Below, in pieces: positions 16,868 through 24,837 of a stretch of 38,206 bases of DNA; within the stretch, counting starts at the first letter, position 1; every line of letters begins with the position of its first letter. The notes under the pieces were generated by a model. It ran no database searches, had not been told where the DNA came from, and saw only the letters and a program-made list of their open reading frames with translations. The translations under genes and the position numbers were made by a program. This stretch comes from Desulfomonilaceae bacterium (GTDB taxonomy: Bacteria; Desulfobacterota; Desulfomonilia; Desulfomonilales; Desulfomonilaceae), in contig JAVHLK010000045.1 of NCBI GenBank assembly GCA_031082285.1, forward strand, positions 527 through 38,732, read 5' to 3'.

Positions 16868-18093
16868 TGGAACGTGCGATTCTCCTCATATCAACCCTCG
16901 ACACCAAAGGCCCGGAAACCCTGTTCCTGCGCGATCGTATCCGGGCGAGGGGAGGTATACCCCTTGTCCTGGATCTCAGCATGTCAGCGGAGTGCGAAGG
17001 ATCGGATATAACGCCGACGGAAGTCGCGCACGCGGCCGGCACGAACATCGACGAGATCAGAGCTTCCCGGGAACGAAAGAAAATAACGCGTCTGATGATA
17101 GAAGGTGCCCAGAAACTGGCCCGGGAACTCCTGGATGCCGGCCGTCTAGCCGCAGTCATCGGGTTGGGCGGATCGACCGGCAGCCTTATGGCTACGGATG
17201 TGATGAGGGCCCTTCCGTTCGGGGTTCCCAAGCTGATGGTTTCATCCACCGCGGCCTTGCCGGGATTGTCGACTCGTTACATAGGAACCGGGGATATTGC
17301 CGTCTTTCACACGGTGATCGAGATTACGGGACTTTCTCTGCCTCTGTGCAACGTCTTGGATCGCGCCGCGGCCGCGGTGGCCGGGATGGCTGAGGTGCCG
17401 CCGCTGACGGTGGAATCCGCCCGCAAGGACGGACGGCCCCTGGTGGCAATGTCCATGTTCGGCCCGACCGAACGGTGCGCGCATCACGTTCACACGGCTC
17501 TCGATCGGCTGGGCTATCAGACCATAGGCTTCTCTGCCGCCGGGGTGTGCGACCGCGCCATGGAAGACATGATCGCACTACGTTTTTTCGACGGAGTTGT
17601 GGACCTGGCTCCCGGAGGGGTGGGCGAGGAGGTTCTCGGCGGCATGCGCGCGGCCGGTCCGAACCGCCTTACCAGCGCGGGGAAACTGGGCATTCCTCAG
17701 GTTGTGGCGCCGGGAGGCGTGAACACGACCAATCCGAGAAAATCGCGCTATACGCCGGAGCATCACGAACGGAGAAAGTACGAACTCGATGAGCTTCGCA
17801 CCTTCCTCAGAGTTTCGGACGAAGAGATGAGACGGATAGCCGAGGTGTACGCGGAAAAGCTTGGGCAAGCGCTGGGCCCGGTGATCTTCTTGTTTCCGAC
17901 CAAAGGGTGGTCCGCGATGGACCCTCCGACGGGACACATGTTCGACCCGGACCAGGATCGAATTTTTCTGGATATCCTGAGAGCGCGGGTGGGTTCGAAA
18001 ATCGTAATCCGCGAAGTCGACGCCAATCTCGACGACGAGGTATTTGCGGCAGAGGTTGAAAAGGCCTGCGTCGAGATCTTCCCCACGCCGTAA
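16867..18093 (+). CDS. UPF0261 / Tm-1-like ATP-binding protein (paralogue B)
   Basis: The second member of this family in the window, 408 residues. It shares with the copy at 6219 the opening STLDTKG, the glycine loop GLGGSTGSL, LPFGVPKLMVS, a central MSMFGPTERCAHHV block, QVVAPGGVN, and GWSAMD near the end. The start ATG overlaps the ligase stop by one base, so the two are translationally coupled. Its position between the ligase and ppsC-like genes puts it inside the aryl-phosphate operon. Biochemical function is not established for bacterial members; the two-domain nucleotide-binding fold suggests an ATP- or CoA-linked reaction or a regulatory role. It differs clearly from paralogue A in the C-terminal half, so it is not a recent duplicate. 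Confidence 0.85.
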   Translation: MERAILLISTLDTKGPETLFLRDRIRARGGIPLVLDLSMSAECEGSDITPTEVAHAAGTNIDEIRASRERKKITRLMIEGAQKLARELLDAGRLAAVIGLGGSTGSLMATDVMRALPFGVPKLMVSSTAALPGLSTRYIGTGDIAVFHTVIEITGLSLPLCNVLDRAAAAVAGMAEVPPLTVESARKDGRPLVAMSMFGPTERCAHHVHTALDRLGYQTIGFSAAGVCDRAMEDMIALRFFDGVVDLAPGGVGEEVLGGMRAAGPNRLTSAGKLGIPQVVAPGGVNTTNPRKSRYTPEHHERRKYELDELRTFLRVSDEEMRRIAEVYAEKLGQALGPVIFLFPTKGWSAMDPPTGHMFDPDQDRIFLDILRARVGSKIVIREVDANLDDEVFAAEVEKACVEIFPTP

Positions 18094-18170
18094 TGGGAAT
18101 GTCCGACCGAACGACCTTGTCCTCAAGAAATGGTTGTCGGCAGCGGCGACCCATTCCACCGGAGGTGACC

Positions 18171-18812
18171 ATGATCATAAAGAACTGGATGCTGCCCCAG
18201 CAATTCACCATCTCGAGTGATGCGCTTGCCGTTGAGGCCGTATTGCTGATCCGCGAGCACAACCTTAAGATGCTTCCCGTGGTGGATGAAGGCCGCTTGC
18301 GGGGCGTGGTTCATCGCCGCGACTTGAGCGAGGCGGCTCAATGCGTTACCGGCAGCGGCGATTTGTGTGAGATGAACTACTTTTGCAACAAGCTCAAGGT
18401 CAAGGACATCATGGTCCGGATGCCGATCACCGTCAATCTCTACGATTCCGTGGAAGATACCCTGATGAAGGGACGGGAAATGATGATGAGCACATTTCCC
18501 GTCATGGACGGAGACAAGGTCGTCGGTGTGGTGTCCGACCGTGAGATTTTCGTGACTCTGTTCAAGTTGCTCGAAGCCGGTAGTCATCGTACCAGGATCA
18601 CATTGAGCGGTGTGAGATTGGAGGGCGGGACGTTGTCCAAGATCCTTGATGTGGTCGACGCGTGTGAATGCACCCCCAGTGCGATCTTCACCGTGCCCGA
18701 CAAGGAGAACGGGGACGTGAGAGTCGTCTTGAGAGCGGAGTGCAAGGATCCCGAGGCGCTCAAGAAAGCTTTGGAAGAACAAGGCTACAATATCATGGAG
18801 TACGGGTCTTAG
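18171..18812 (+). CDS. ppsC: Phenylphosphate synthase gamma subunit-like CBS-domain protein
   Basis: A 213-residue (about 24 kDa) protein with a tandem CBS pair, matching in size and type the third subunit of phenylphosphate synthase, which stimulates the PpsA/PpsB reaction in Thauera. CBS1 is residues 1-60 (MLPVVDEGRLRGVVHRRDL), CBS2 about 75-135 (DIMVRMPITVN, TFPVMDGDKVVGVVSDREIF). The last about 75 residues are an ACT-like fold with VRVVLRAECKDPEALKKAL. The ATG at 18171 has GGAGG 6 bases upstream; the frame is open back to 18093 but lacks a ribosome site. CBS pairs usually bind adenosine nucleotides, so it may sense AMP/ATP. It is separated from ppsA and ppsB by three genes but is on the same strand and probably in the same transcript. 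Confidence 0.78.
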   Translation: MIIKNWMLPQQFTISSDALAVEAVLLIREHNLKMLPVVDEGRLRGVVHRRDLSEAAQCVTGSGDLCEMNYFCNKLKVKDIMVRMPITVNLYDSVEDTLMKGREMMMSTFPVMDGDKVVGVVSDREIFVTLFKLLEAGSHRTRITLSGVRLEGGTLSKILDVVDACECTPSAIFTVPDKENGDVRVVLRAECKDPEALKKALEEQGYNIMEYGS

Positions 18813-18933
18813 TTTCGTTCATGATCTCGACCCCCGTCGGGTACTCCTCACCTTGCAATACCGCAAGTGCGCGCAGGCGCGGCACTTCCGTCAGGCACGC
18901 CGATGCACATAATTTCTGCAGGAGGACACGAAC

Positions 18934-19293
18934 ATGAATAGACTGTGCTTTTTTGAAATACCCGCGGATGACCTTGAAGCATTGATGAAATTCTATAGTG
19001 ACATGTTCGGCTGGACATTCGATGCCGTTCCAGGAAAATTTCGCTACTATTCGATCACTCAGGGGAATACGTCCATCAAGGGCGGTATGACCGCTCGACA
19101 AGACCCCGCGCACACGCCGGTGAATTATGTGGCGGTCGAATCCGTGGAGGCGGCGACGGAAAAAGCCGTCGGCCTCGGCGCAAAAGTCGTGGTCTCGAAG
19201 GATTCGGTTCCCGGCGCGGGCTGGTACGTCGTTGTACTGGACCCCCAGGGCAACAGACTGGGTTTTTGGCAGGACGACCCCAACGCGGTCTGA
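18934..19293 (+). CDS. VOC-fold (glyoxalase/bleomycin resistance) small protein
   Basis: 119-residue vicinal-oxygen-chelate fold protein: FFEIPADDLEALMKFYSDMFGW is the first beta-alpha-beta module, and the second ends in VVLDPQGNRLGFWQ, the typical last strand. It is a one-domain form that would dimerise to make the metal site. Its ligand cannot be predicted, because the family includes isomerases, dioxygenases, hydrolases and binding proteins. AGGAGG lies 7 bases before the ATG. It is the last gene before a new promoter at 19487 and probably the 3' member of the aryl-phosphate operon, 121 bases after the ppsC-like gene. Confidence 0.8.
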   Translation: MNRLCFFEIPADDLEALMKFYSDMFGWTFDAVPGKFRYYSITQGNTSIKGGMTARQDPAHTPVNYVAVESVEAATEKAVGLGAKVVVSKDSVPGAGWYVVVLDPQGNRLGFWQDDPNAV

Positions 19294-19599
19294 GAATACG
19301 CGGAGACCCGACGAGCCTGTATGGAGACGGACTGCAACCGTGCGGGCAGGTTCGTGTGTGCGCCCGTCCGGGTCTCCCGTCCTCTTCGAGGCTGACGAGG
19401 ACCGGGACACCACACCCCATTCACCCCATTTCACTCACCGGTAACATGCGTTCATTACCCTCGCCGCACCCGTTTGCCGAAAACTATTGACACTTTCAAA
19501 ACCGTTCAGATACGATTCTCCTGAAGAAATTCCGGTCTTGAGAAACCGATTCTTACACCATCATGGGATGATATCGGTGTGAACCGCTGAGGAGGGGAC
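19294..19599 (+). other. Intergenic region before the outer-membrane gene
   Basis: No gene seen. It contains the TTGACA/TACGAT promoter described at 19487. No strong terminator hairpin is evident between the VOC stop and this promoter. Confidence 0.5.
19487..19516 (+). promoter_or_regulatory. Sigma-70 promoter for the outer-membrane protein gene
   Basis: TTGACA (19487-19492), an 18-base spacer and TACGAT (19511-19516). It is the best consensus match in the window's catabolic half. The leader to the ATG at 19600 is about 75 bases, with GAGGAGG just before the start. It suggests the barrel gene is expressed independently of the upstream operon. Confidence 0.6.
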
Positions 19600-21360
19600 A
19601 TGAAAAGGCTGCCGCTGATCGTGGCGTGTCTCTGTTTGCCGTGTTTTTCCTCGAGCGCCGTTGCGTGGGATTTCAGTCTCAAGGGTGAGAATATTCTCCG
19701 CTACCGATATTGGGCGCGAACGGGAAACGACGACATCTTCGGACGGATGGACACAAACGTAAACCTCGGAGTGAACCATCTCAAGACCCATCCTTCGCCT
19801 TCAAGGGACAATGGTCCTCGCCCCGACTTCGGAGTGCTGGCCGGTGAGAATCGGTTCGGCACGGACATGAACTTCACGGACCTTCAAGTCACGCTCTACC
19901 CGAAGATCAGGATAAACCCCGCCATCACTATGGAAAGCTCCATCAACCTCACGTCTCTGGGGCTTCACTCAGGGGGCAGGCCGTTGGGGAATTGGGAAAT
20001 CCCCGGAGAGGTGAATCAACTCACGGTACCCATGAGTAATCGACCTGCGGCAATCAATGTCCCAAATACCATGGTCACCATGCAATGGTGGAAGATGAAG
20101 GTCGATCTGCCCATCTTTTCCGTAACGGTGGGGTATCGGCCGAGCGGATTGGGGATCGGTTTATGGAAGAGCCCGTGCCAGCGGTCCTCAGCCTCGATTG
20201 CAACAACGACCGCGTATGGGCCGCTTGGAATCGGTTTCGGCACCTATTTCGGCCGTGCCGCAACCAATTGGAACCAGTACCCAAGGGATTCGGGGACAAA
20301 CGCCACGTACCGCAGAGACGACGACCGGAATTATCTGGGGGGAGTGTATGGGGACCTGAAGTACTCGTGCGGTCCCCTTACGCTGGAATTCAGCTCGACC
20401 GCGTACAAGGATATCTCATCCCAGCACGTTGACGGTCGGAATTTCACCACCGGAGCGCCGGGGGACTTGACACAGGTGGTAAGGCCTCGCCCCGATCGGC
20501 TGGTCTATGAACTCACGCTCGCTCTGAAGTACTTAAACGGTTGGTTCTTTTTCAACGGTGAGATAGACCAATACTCCCACTATCGTTCCGGGTCGGGCAC
20601 GACCGTGGTACGTGCGGGAAGACGCATACAGGCACTGGGCACCGACAATATAGCGTGGCTGTACGGGATTGAGACAGGGGTTGTGTTGAGTCCGGCCATC
20701 GTTACGTTGTCGTACGCCCGATCCACCGGCGACGACCCGTCCACCAGGAAGGACGACGAAGACTCGGCCCGCGCCTCGACCGGCCTCAACAACTGCGTCA
20801 TGCGGAACTGGGCGTTTCTCATGTACCACATGTACGGCTCCGGTACGGGGTGGAATGCAAGCGGCGACGGGCAGCCGGTGAATCTGCATCACGCAGGCCT
20901 GAGACTGGACTACGCGGTGGCGGCCAACCTCAACCTCTGGGCGGTCTACTCCCGGGCATGGAGAGATCAGCCGAACGCATTTGTCCTCGGTGGAGATTAT
21001 TCGCACACCGTGGCGCGTTTCACCAACAACACCATCGCACAGCAGCAGGGTCTGGCGGGATTCGACCCACCGGTTCCGGGACTTAGAGCCGTTCCCGATC
21101 ATGCGAATGAAGTCGGCTGGGAAGTGGACCTGGGGTTCGATTGGAAGCTCCTGGAGAATTTCACCTTGAGGAATGTGTTCGCACTCTGGAAGCCGGGGAA
21201 CTGGTGGTCCTACGCGTGCCCCAATACGGTTGCCGTGTACAAGAGAAACGGCGGAACCGTTCCGCAGTCTCCACCCGACGCGGTGGGCGCGGTCGTGGGC
21301 GCGGGAAGGGATATCGATCCCCTGTTCGCTTTTCAGACCGAGTTGAGGACCGAATTCTGA
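19600..21360 (+). CDS. Outer-membrane beta-barrel (porin-like) protein
   Basis: 586 residues with a clear signal peptide (MKRLPLIVACLCLPCFSSSAVAW, split at about residue 22), then a long series of alternating aromatic strands (for example ILRYRYWAR, YGIETGVVLS, LRLDYAVAANLNLWAVYSRAW, WEVDLGFDWKLLENFTLRNVFALW) and a C-terminal Phe (TELRTEF), the usual signal for BAM insertion. I do not recognise a named family. The early GRMDTNVNLGVNH and GRPLGNW stretches are those of large barrel proteins seen in deltaproteobacteria. The position after the catabolic operon makes aromatic-compound or ion uptake a possible role, but this is only context. It has its own promoter. Confidence 0.75.
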   Translation: MKRLPLIVACLCLPCFSSSAVAWDFSLKGENILRYRYWARTGNDDIFGRMDTNVNLGVNHLKTHPSPSRDNGPRPDFGVLAGENRFGTDMNFTDLQVTLYPKIRINPAITMESSINLTSLGLHSGGRPLGNWEIPGEVNQLTVPMSNRPAAINVPNTMVTMQWWKMKVDLPIFSVTVGYRPSGLGIGLWKSPCQRSSASIATTTAYGPLGIGFGTYFGRAATNWNQYPRDSGTNATYRRDDDRNYLGGVYGDLKYSCGPLTLEFSSTAYKDISSQHVDGRNFTTGAPGDLTQVVRPRPDRLVYELTLALKYLNGWFFFNGEIDQYSHYRSGSGTTVVRAGRRIQALGTDNIAWLYGIETGVVLSPAIVTLSYARSTGDDPSTRKDDEDSARASTGLNNCVMRNWAFLMYHMYGSGTGWNASGDGQPVNLHHAGLRLDYAVAANLNLWAVYSRAWRDQPNAFVLGGDYSHTVARFTNNTIAQQQGLAGFDPPVPGLRAVPDHANEVGWEVDLGFDWKLLENFTLRNVFALWKPGNWWSYACPNTVAVYKRNGGTVPQSPPDAVGAVVGAGRDIDPLFAFQTELRTEF

Positions 21361-21565
21361 AGTATCCGGCCGGCCGCTCCACGAAGCACCATCAAGGGTA
21401 ACGGCCCACGTAGGAGTTATGGGGTTCAGTCCTTTTGCGGTGGACGCCTGGGGGATGGAGAACAGGAAACCCCATGCTCGGCGTCGCATTGTTCCGTAGC
21501 AGCCATCTGCTCTTACGACGGGAAGACTCATCAAACGCGTCGCTGCGAGGACGCGGACGTTCGGT

Positions 21566-22735
21566 TCACTCACCGAAAGTCATCGAGCGGACCAATTGCT
21601 CGAGACGTGCTCGATCCTTGTCCGAAATGTAGGTAATCTCAAATCCCGCGTAGCTCCCCTCGGGTTCCTTGACGAGCCGGCGACACTCAGCGTCGAAGGT
21701 GATAGGGTCAATCTCGACGAACTTCTCGGGATATACCACGAACGATCTCTCCTCGCCGACCCGGGTATCTATCCCCACCACGCCCACGGTCCGCTCTCCC
21801 ACATTGCGGAGTCTTCCCACGATGCCGGGATCCATCGCGTCGGATATGGGAACCGGGAACGCGAGATAGTGGGCCGATTCATCGTGGGCGGCATCTACCG
21901 TTACAGTATCGAGGAAAAGGGAAGATCGGCCATACAGCTCACCGCGAGTTACCGCGCCGGATTCGAGCAGTTGACGAAAAACACGATCGAGTCTTTCGTA
22001 TGGAATCTTGTGCTTGTGCATCAGTTCGGAGTCGGTGAGGCCCGCTTGCACGTCCTTCAACACCTGGCCGACATCGACGGGTCTTTCCCGTTCCTTCGCG
22101 TCGGATTTCCTTTTCCCACGCGGATGCCCGGCCGGCGCACCATGCCCGCACTCCGGGCACACCTTGTACTCCGTGTCCTTGGACGCGCCGCACGACGGGC
22201 ACGTCCAGACGGCTGGGATCTCCTCTTCAGGTTCCTCCAGAAGTTCGTCCCAGTCCATGTCGGTCATGAAGTCGCGCAGATCGACTGTCTTATCCACGGA
22301 GGGCATGCGCCTCTCAATTTCGGTGGGAGCGACGAGCTTGGCTTTGACCAGTTGTTCGAACAAATCCTGCAACCCTTTTGAGGAGAGGCGATATTTCTCC
22401 ATGAGTTCGGAATCGGGCATGCCGGCCCTGATGTCTGCAATCGCGTCCACGGCTCGAATGACTTGCCCCGTACTCTCACCCGGCCGTGCTCTTCGTATCT
22501 TCCACTCATCCACTCCGCCGTGACCCGGTTCCTCAGAGAGCGATGCGGACTGCATGAATCCCGGCAAGTAGTGCTCCAGTTCCTCCCCGGAAATCAGTTG
22601 CGATGCAGCCAGCTTCGTCAGCAGGCTTTGAAGCCCTTTGGCCGCCAACTGATACTTCTCCATAAGCTCGGTCTCGCTCAGTCCCGACCTCACGTCGGCG
22701 ATGGCCTGTCGAATTCTGATCTGGCGCTTTGCCAT
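21566..22735 (-). CDS. Three ELMxKY-domain repeats, zinc ribbon and PilZ-like C-terminus
   Basis: A 389-residue soluble protein with a modular layout. Repeats of an unnamed about 40-residue domain occupy residues 9-50, 97-137 and 223-264; the core of each is ELM-x-K followed by an aromatic or His, and a helix GLQ-x-LF or similar. A zinc ribbon (Cys179, 182, 193, 196) separates repeats 2 and 3. Residues about 280-389 form a beta-rich domain with the same ending as the PilZ-like protein at 28986 (ITYISDKDRARLEQLV against IKYVSEADLEALRKLV), but its c-di-GMP motif is degenerate. The ATG at 22735 has GGGGAG 7 bases upstream. I infer a signalling or regulatory role. Three other genes within 8 kb carry the same domain. 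Confidence 0.78.
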   Translation of the reverse strand: MAKRQIRIRQAIADVRSGLSETELMEKYQLAAKGLQSLLTKLAASQLISGEELEHYLPGFMQSASLSEEPGHGGVDEWKIRRARPGESTGQVIRAVDAIADIRAGMPDSELMEKYRLSSKGLQDLFEQLVKAKLVAPTEIERRMPSVDKTVDLRDFMTDMDWDELLEEPEEEIPAVWTCPSCGASKDTEYKVCPECGHGAPAGHPRGKRKSDAKERERPVDVGQVLKDVQAGLTDSELMHKHKIPYERLDRVFRQLLESGAVTRGELYGRSSLFLDTVTVDAAHDESAHYLAFPVPISDAMDPGIVGRLRNVGERTVGVVGIDTRVGEERSFVVYPEKFVEIDPITFDAECRRLVKEPEGSYAGFEITYISDKDRARLEQLVRSMTFGE

Positions 22736-23170
22736 CGTAAGTCTCCCCGTGCCGAACACGTACGGTCCGTCGACCATTCCGTCTTACGCTCGGATCCGTC
22801 GACTTCGACGCCTTACAAGAATGTAGTCTCTTTCGGTTGAATGTCGATGGGCTTCTTCTCTTGAGATCGAGGGTCCTGGATCGACCGACTCGCCGACTCG
22901 GGTTTTACGATACCAGTTCATGTGAACGCGGGCAAGAAGTAACCGATCGTGGATTTTCCAAGGGTCCAAGCAGGGGCTACTCTCCGTCGGCGGTGGGAGG
23001 ATGCGCGCGGGCTTCATCGTTTCGACGACCGAGCGAAGACCAACGCTCAGCCCCATCGAGACGTCGGCCGGACAATGCGAGTTACTCGACTTATCGGCAT
23101 CGGGTCTTGTGTACTCCGTCTGCAATTGGTACTATCCGTATACGGTAACCGGGACAGTGGGAAGGACAGG
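22736..23170. other. Divergent intergenic region
   Basis: 435 bases between start codons of opposite genes. No gene seen. A candidate plus-strand promoter lies at 23107-23135. The open frame running through it from 22949 has no signal peptide or ribosome site before 23171. Confidence 0.45.
23107..23135 (+). promoter_or_regulatory. Candidate promoter for the metallo-beta-lactamase-fold gene
   Basis: TTGTGT (23107-23112), a 17-base spacer and TACTAT (23130-23135). Transcription would begin about 30 bases before the ATG at 23171, supporting that start. Confidence 0.35.
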
Positions 23171-24235
23171 ATGTTCAATGTTTCACTCGATCTTCGTCTG
23201 ACCAAAATTCTTGTTGTCTGTGCTGCGGTGTTGCTCTGGAAGATCTCTTATGCGAACGCGCAGGATTCGATGAAAGCTCATCACACCCGCGACGGATTCC
23301 GGAATATTCATAAGAACGTGGAACCCGGTTTCCTGGGGTTCCTTAAGTGGCGCTGGGACAGATTCTGGATGGACTTGCCGAATCCGGAATCGTTCACCTT
23401 CCCTATGGCGAAAAACGACCCAAGTTTTCTCAAGAGTAACCGCGAGCACGCCACGCTCACCTGGATCGGTCATGCCACCGTATTGGTTCAGATGGAGGGG
23501 AAGAACATTCTGACGGATCCCCATTTCTCGGACCGGGCCTCACCCGTCAGTTGGATCGGCCCCAAGAGGGTCGTGCCGCCGGGACTGTCCCTGGAGGATC
23601 TTCCTCATGTGGACATCGTGGTCATCTCTCATGACCATTACGATTCACTCGATACGCCGACCGTCCGTCGCCTGATCGAGCGACCCGGCGGCGACCGCAC
23701 GACCTTTTACGTGCCTTTGGGGCTCAAGGCATGGTTTGACGGCCTGGGCATCAAACGGGTGTTCGAATTGGATTGGTGGGAAGGCCGCAACGAGGACGGT
23801 CTGGAAATCATAGCGGTTCCGGTTCATCACTGGAGCAAGAGGGGGCTGATTTCCCGAAACCGGACACTCTGGGCGGGCTGGGTGGTCAAAGGGCAGGATT
23901 TCAGCTTCTTCTTTGCCGGAGATTCAGGCTACAAACCGGTCTTCAAAGAGATCGGAGAGAGGCTCGGGCCTTTTGATCTGTCGGTCATACCCATCGGCGC
24001 GTATGAGCCGAGGTGGTTCATGAAGTATCATCACATGTCTCCGAGCGAGGCGGTCCGAGTTCATCTGGATGTAGGCTCCAAGAAATCGGTCGGTGTACAC
24101 TGGGGAACCTTCCCGCTCACCGACGAGCCGTTGGACGAACCACCCAGGGAGTTGGCGAAGGCAAGAGAGTCGTACCGGCTCGCGGAAGATGAGTTCGTCG
24201 CCCTCAAACACGGTGAAACCCTAATACTTTACTAG
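23171..24235 (+). CDS. Exported NAPE-PLD-like metallo-beta-lactamase-fold hydrolase
   Basis: 354 residues: signal peptide or anchor (KILVVCAAVLLWKISYANAQ), then an MBL fold of the N-acyl-phosphatidylethanolamine phospholipase D-like branch. Visible are TWIGHATVLVQMEG, ILTDPHFSDRASPVSWIGPKR, VISHDHYDSLD, VPVHHWSKRG, FFAGDSGY and VGVHWGTFPLTDEP. The Zn motif HxHxDH is present as His154, His156, Asp158, but the next position is Ser159 where His is expected. GDSGY and the His of HWGTF supply other ligands. The ATG at 23171 was chosen over the open frame beginning at 22949 because the signal peptide begins there and AAGGA lies just upstream. The substrate is probably a phospholipid or acyl phosphodiester, inferred from family. 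A small membrane protein gene follows after 54 bases. Confidence 0.83.
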   Translation: MFNVSLDLRLTKILVVCAAVLLWKISYANAQDSMKAHHTRDGFRNIHKNVEPGFLGFLKWRWDRFWMDLPNPESFTFPMAKNDPSFLKSNREHATLTWIGHATVLVQMEGKNILTDPHFSDRASPVSWIGPKRVVPPGLSLEDLPHVDIVVISHDHYDSLDTPTVRRLIERPGGDRTTFYVPLGLKAWFDGLGIKRVFELDWWEGRNEDGLEIIAVPVHHWSKRGLISRNRTLWAGWVVKGQDFSFFFAGDSGYKPVFKEIGERLGPFDLSVIPIGAYEPRWFMKYHHMSPSEAVRVHLDVGSKKSVGVHWGTFPLTDEPLDEPPRELAKARESYRLAEDEFVALKHGETLILY

Positions 24236-24289
24236 GCCGGCACTTGTCGGAGCAAATGCGGTGCCGCCTGGGAAGTGAGAGCGAACAGC

Positions 24290-24580
24290 ATGCAAAACGA
24301 CAGTGCCCGATCCCGGCTTGCACATGCGGCGCATGTGGCGGCAGGTTGGTTGCTTTCAGCGCTGAAGGCCATTGCAAAGGCCCTTTTCAAACTCGTCCGC
24401 CTGCTCGCCGCGTGGATCTATTGGGCGAGTCGTCAAATCCTTCGCTACGTTTATGCCTGGTTCATGAGCCTCGACGTAACGGCCAAGGTACTGTTCTTGT
24501 TGAACATATTCCTGCTGATTGTGGTGATCGTCATGTGGCTCGACCTCGACCTTTGGTCCGTTTTCTACGGCGGCGAGTAG
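24290..24580 (+). CDS. Small membrane protein
   Basis: Not recognised. 96 residues with an N-terminal charged stretch, an amphipathic to hydrophobic region (about 20-55) and one strong transmembrane helix near the C-terminus (VLFLLNIFLLIVVIVMW). The start at 24290 (MQND) is chosen as the first ATG in a reading frame of good composition; a GTG at 24275 is possible. It follows the MBL-fold gene on the same strand and could be its membrane partner. Low complexity is not seen. Confidence 0.5.
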   Translation: MQNDSARSRLAHAAHVAAGWLLSALKAIAKALFKLVRLLAAWIYWASRQILRYVYAWFMSLDVTAKVLFLLNIFLLIVVIVMWLDLDLWSVFYGGE

Positions 24581-24700
24581 TCCTGGAACTATCGTTATGG
24601 TCAACACCAAGTTCGCCATTTCCTGACCCCCCATGATCGGGGCGATCACAACGGACCATGAAAGTCCACGCGAACTCCGGGACGCAGATCCCGCGGGACG

Positions 24701-24735
24701 GATAGGCATTCCCAGGCGGAGCCTGGGAACGAGAA
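24701..24735. repeat. 35-bp hairpin repeat, copy 2
   Basis: Perfect reverse complement of 5257-5291, located between two convergent genes (24581-24837). It is preceded by the palindrome TCCCGCGGGA (24689-24698), related to the arms of the repeats at 15059 and 38005. No gene is seen in this space. Confidence 0.8.
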
Positions 24736-24837
24736 GGGCAACAACCAAGACCGCGACGCGGAGCCGTGTTCCTCGATTGACATGCGTGCAGTTTTCATTC
24801 TCCCGAAAGAGTCAATGGATGCTCGCCCGTCCCGAAT

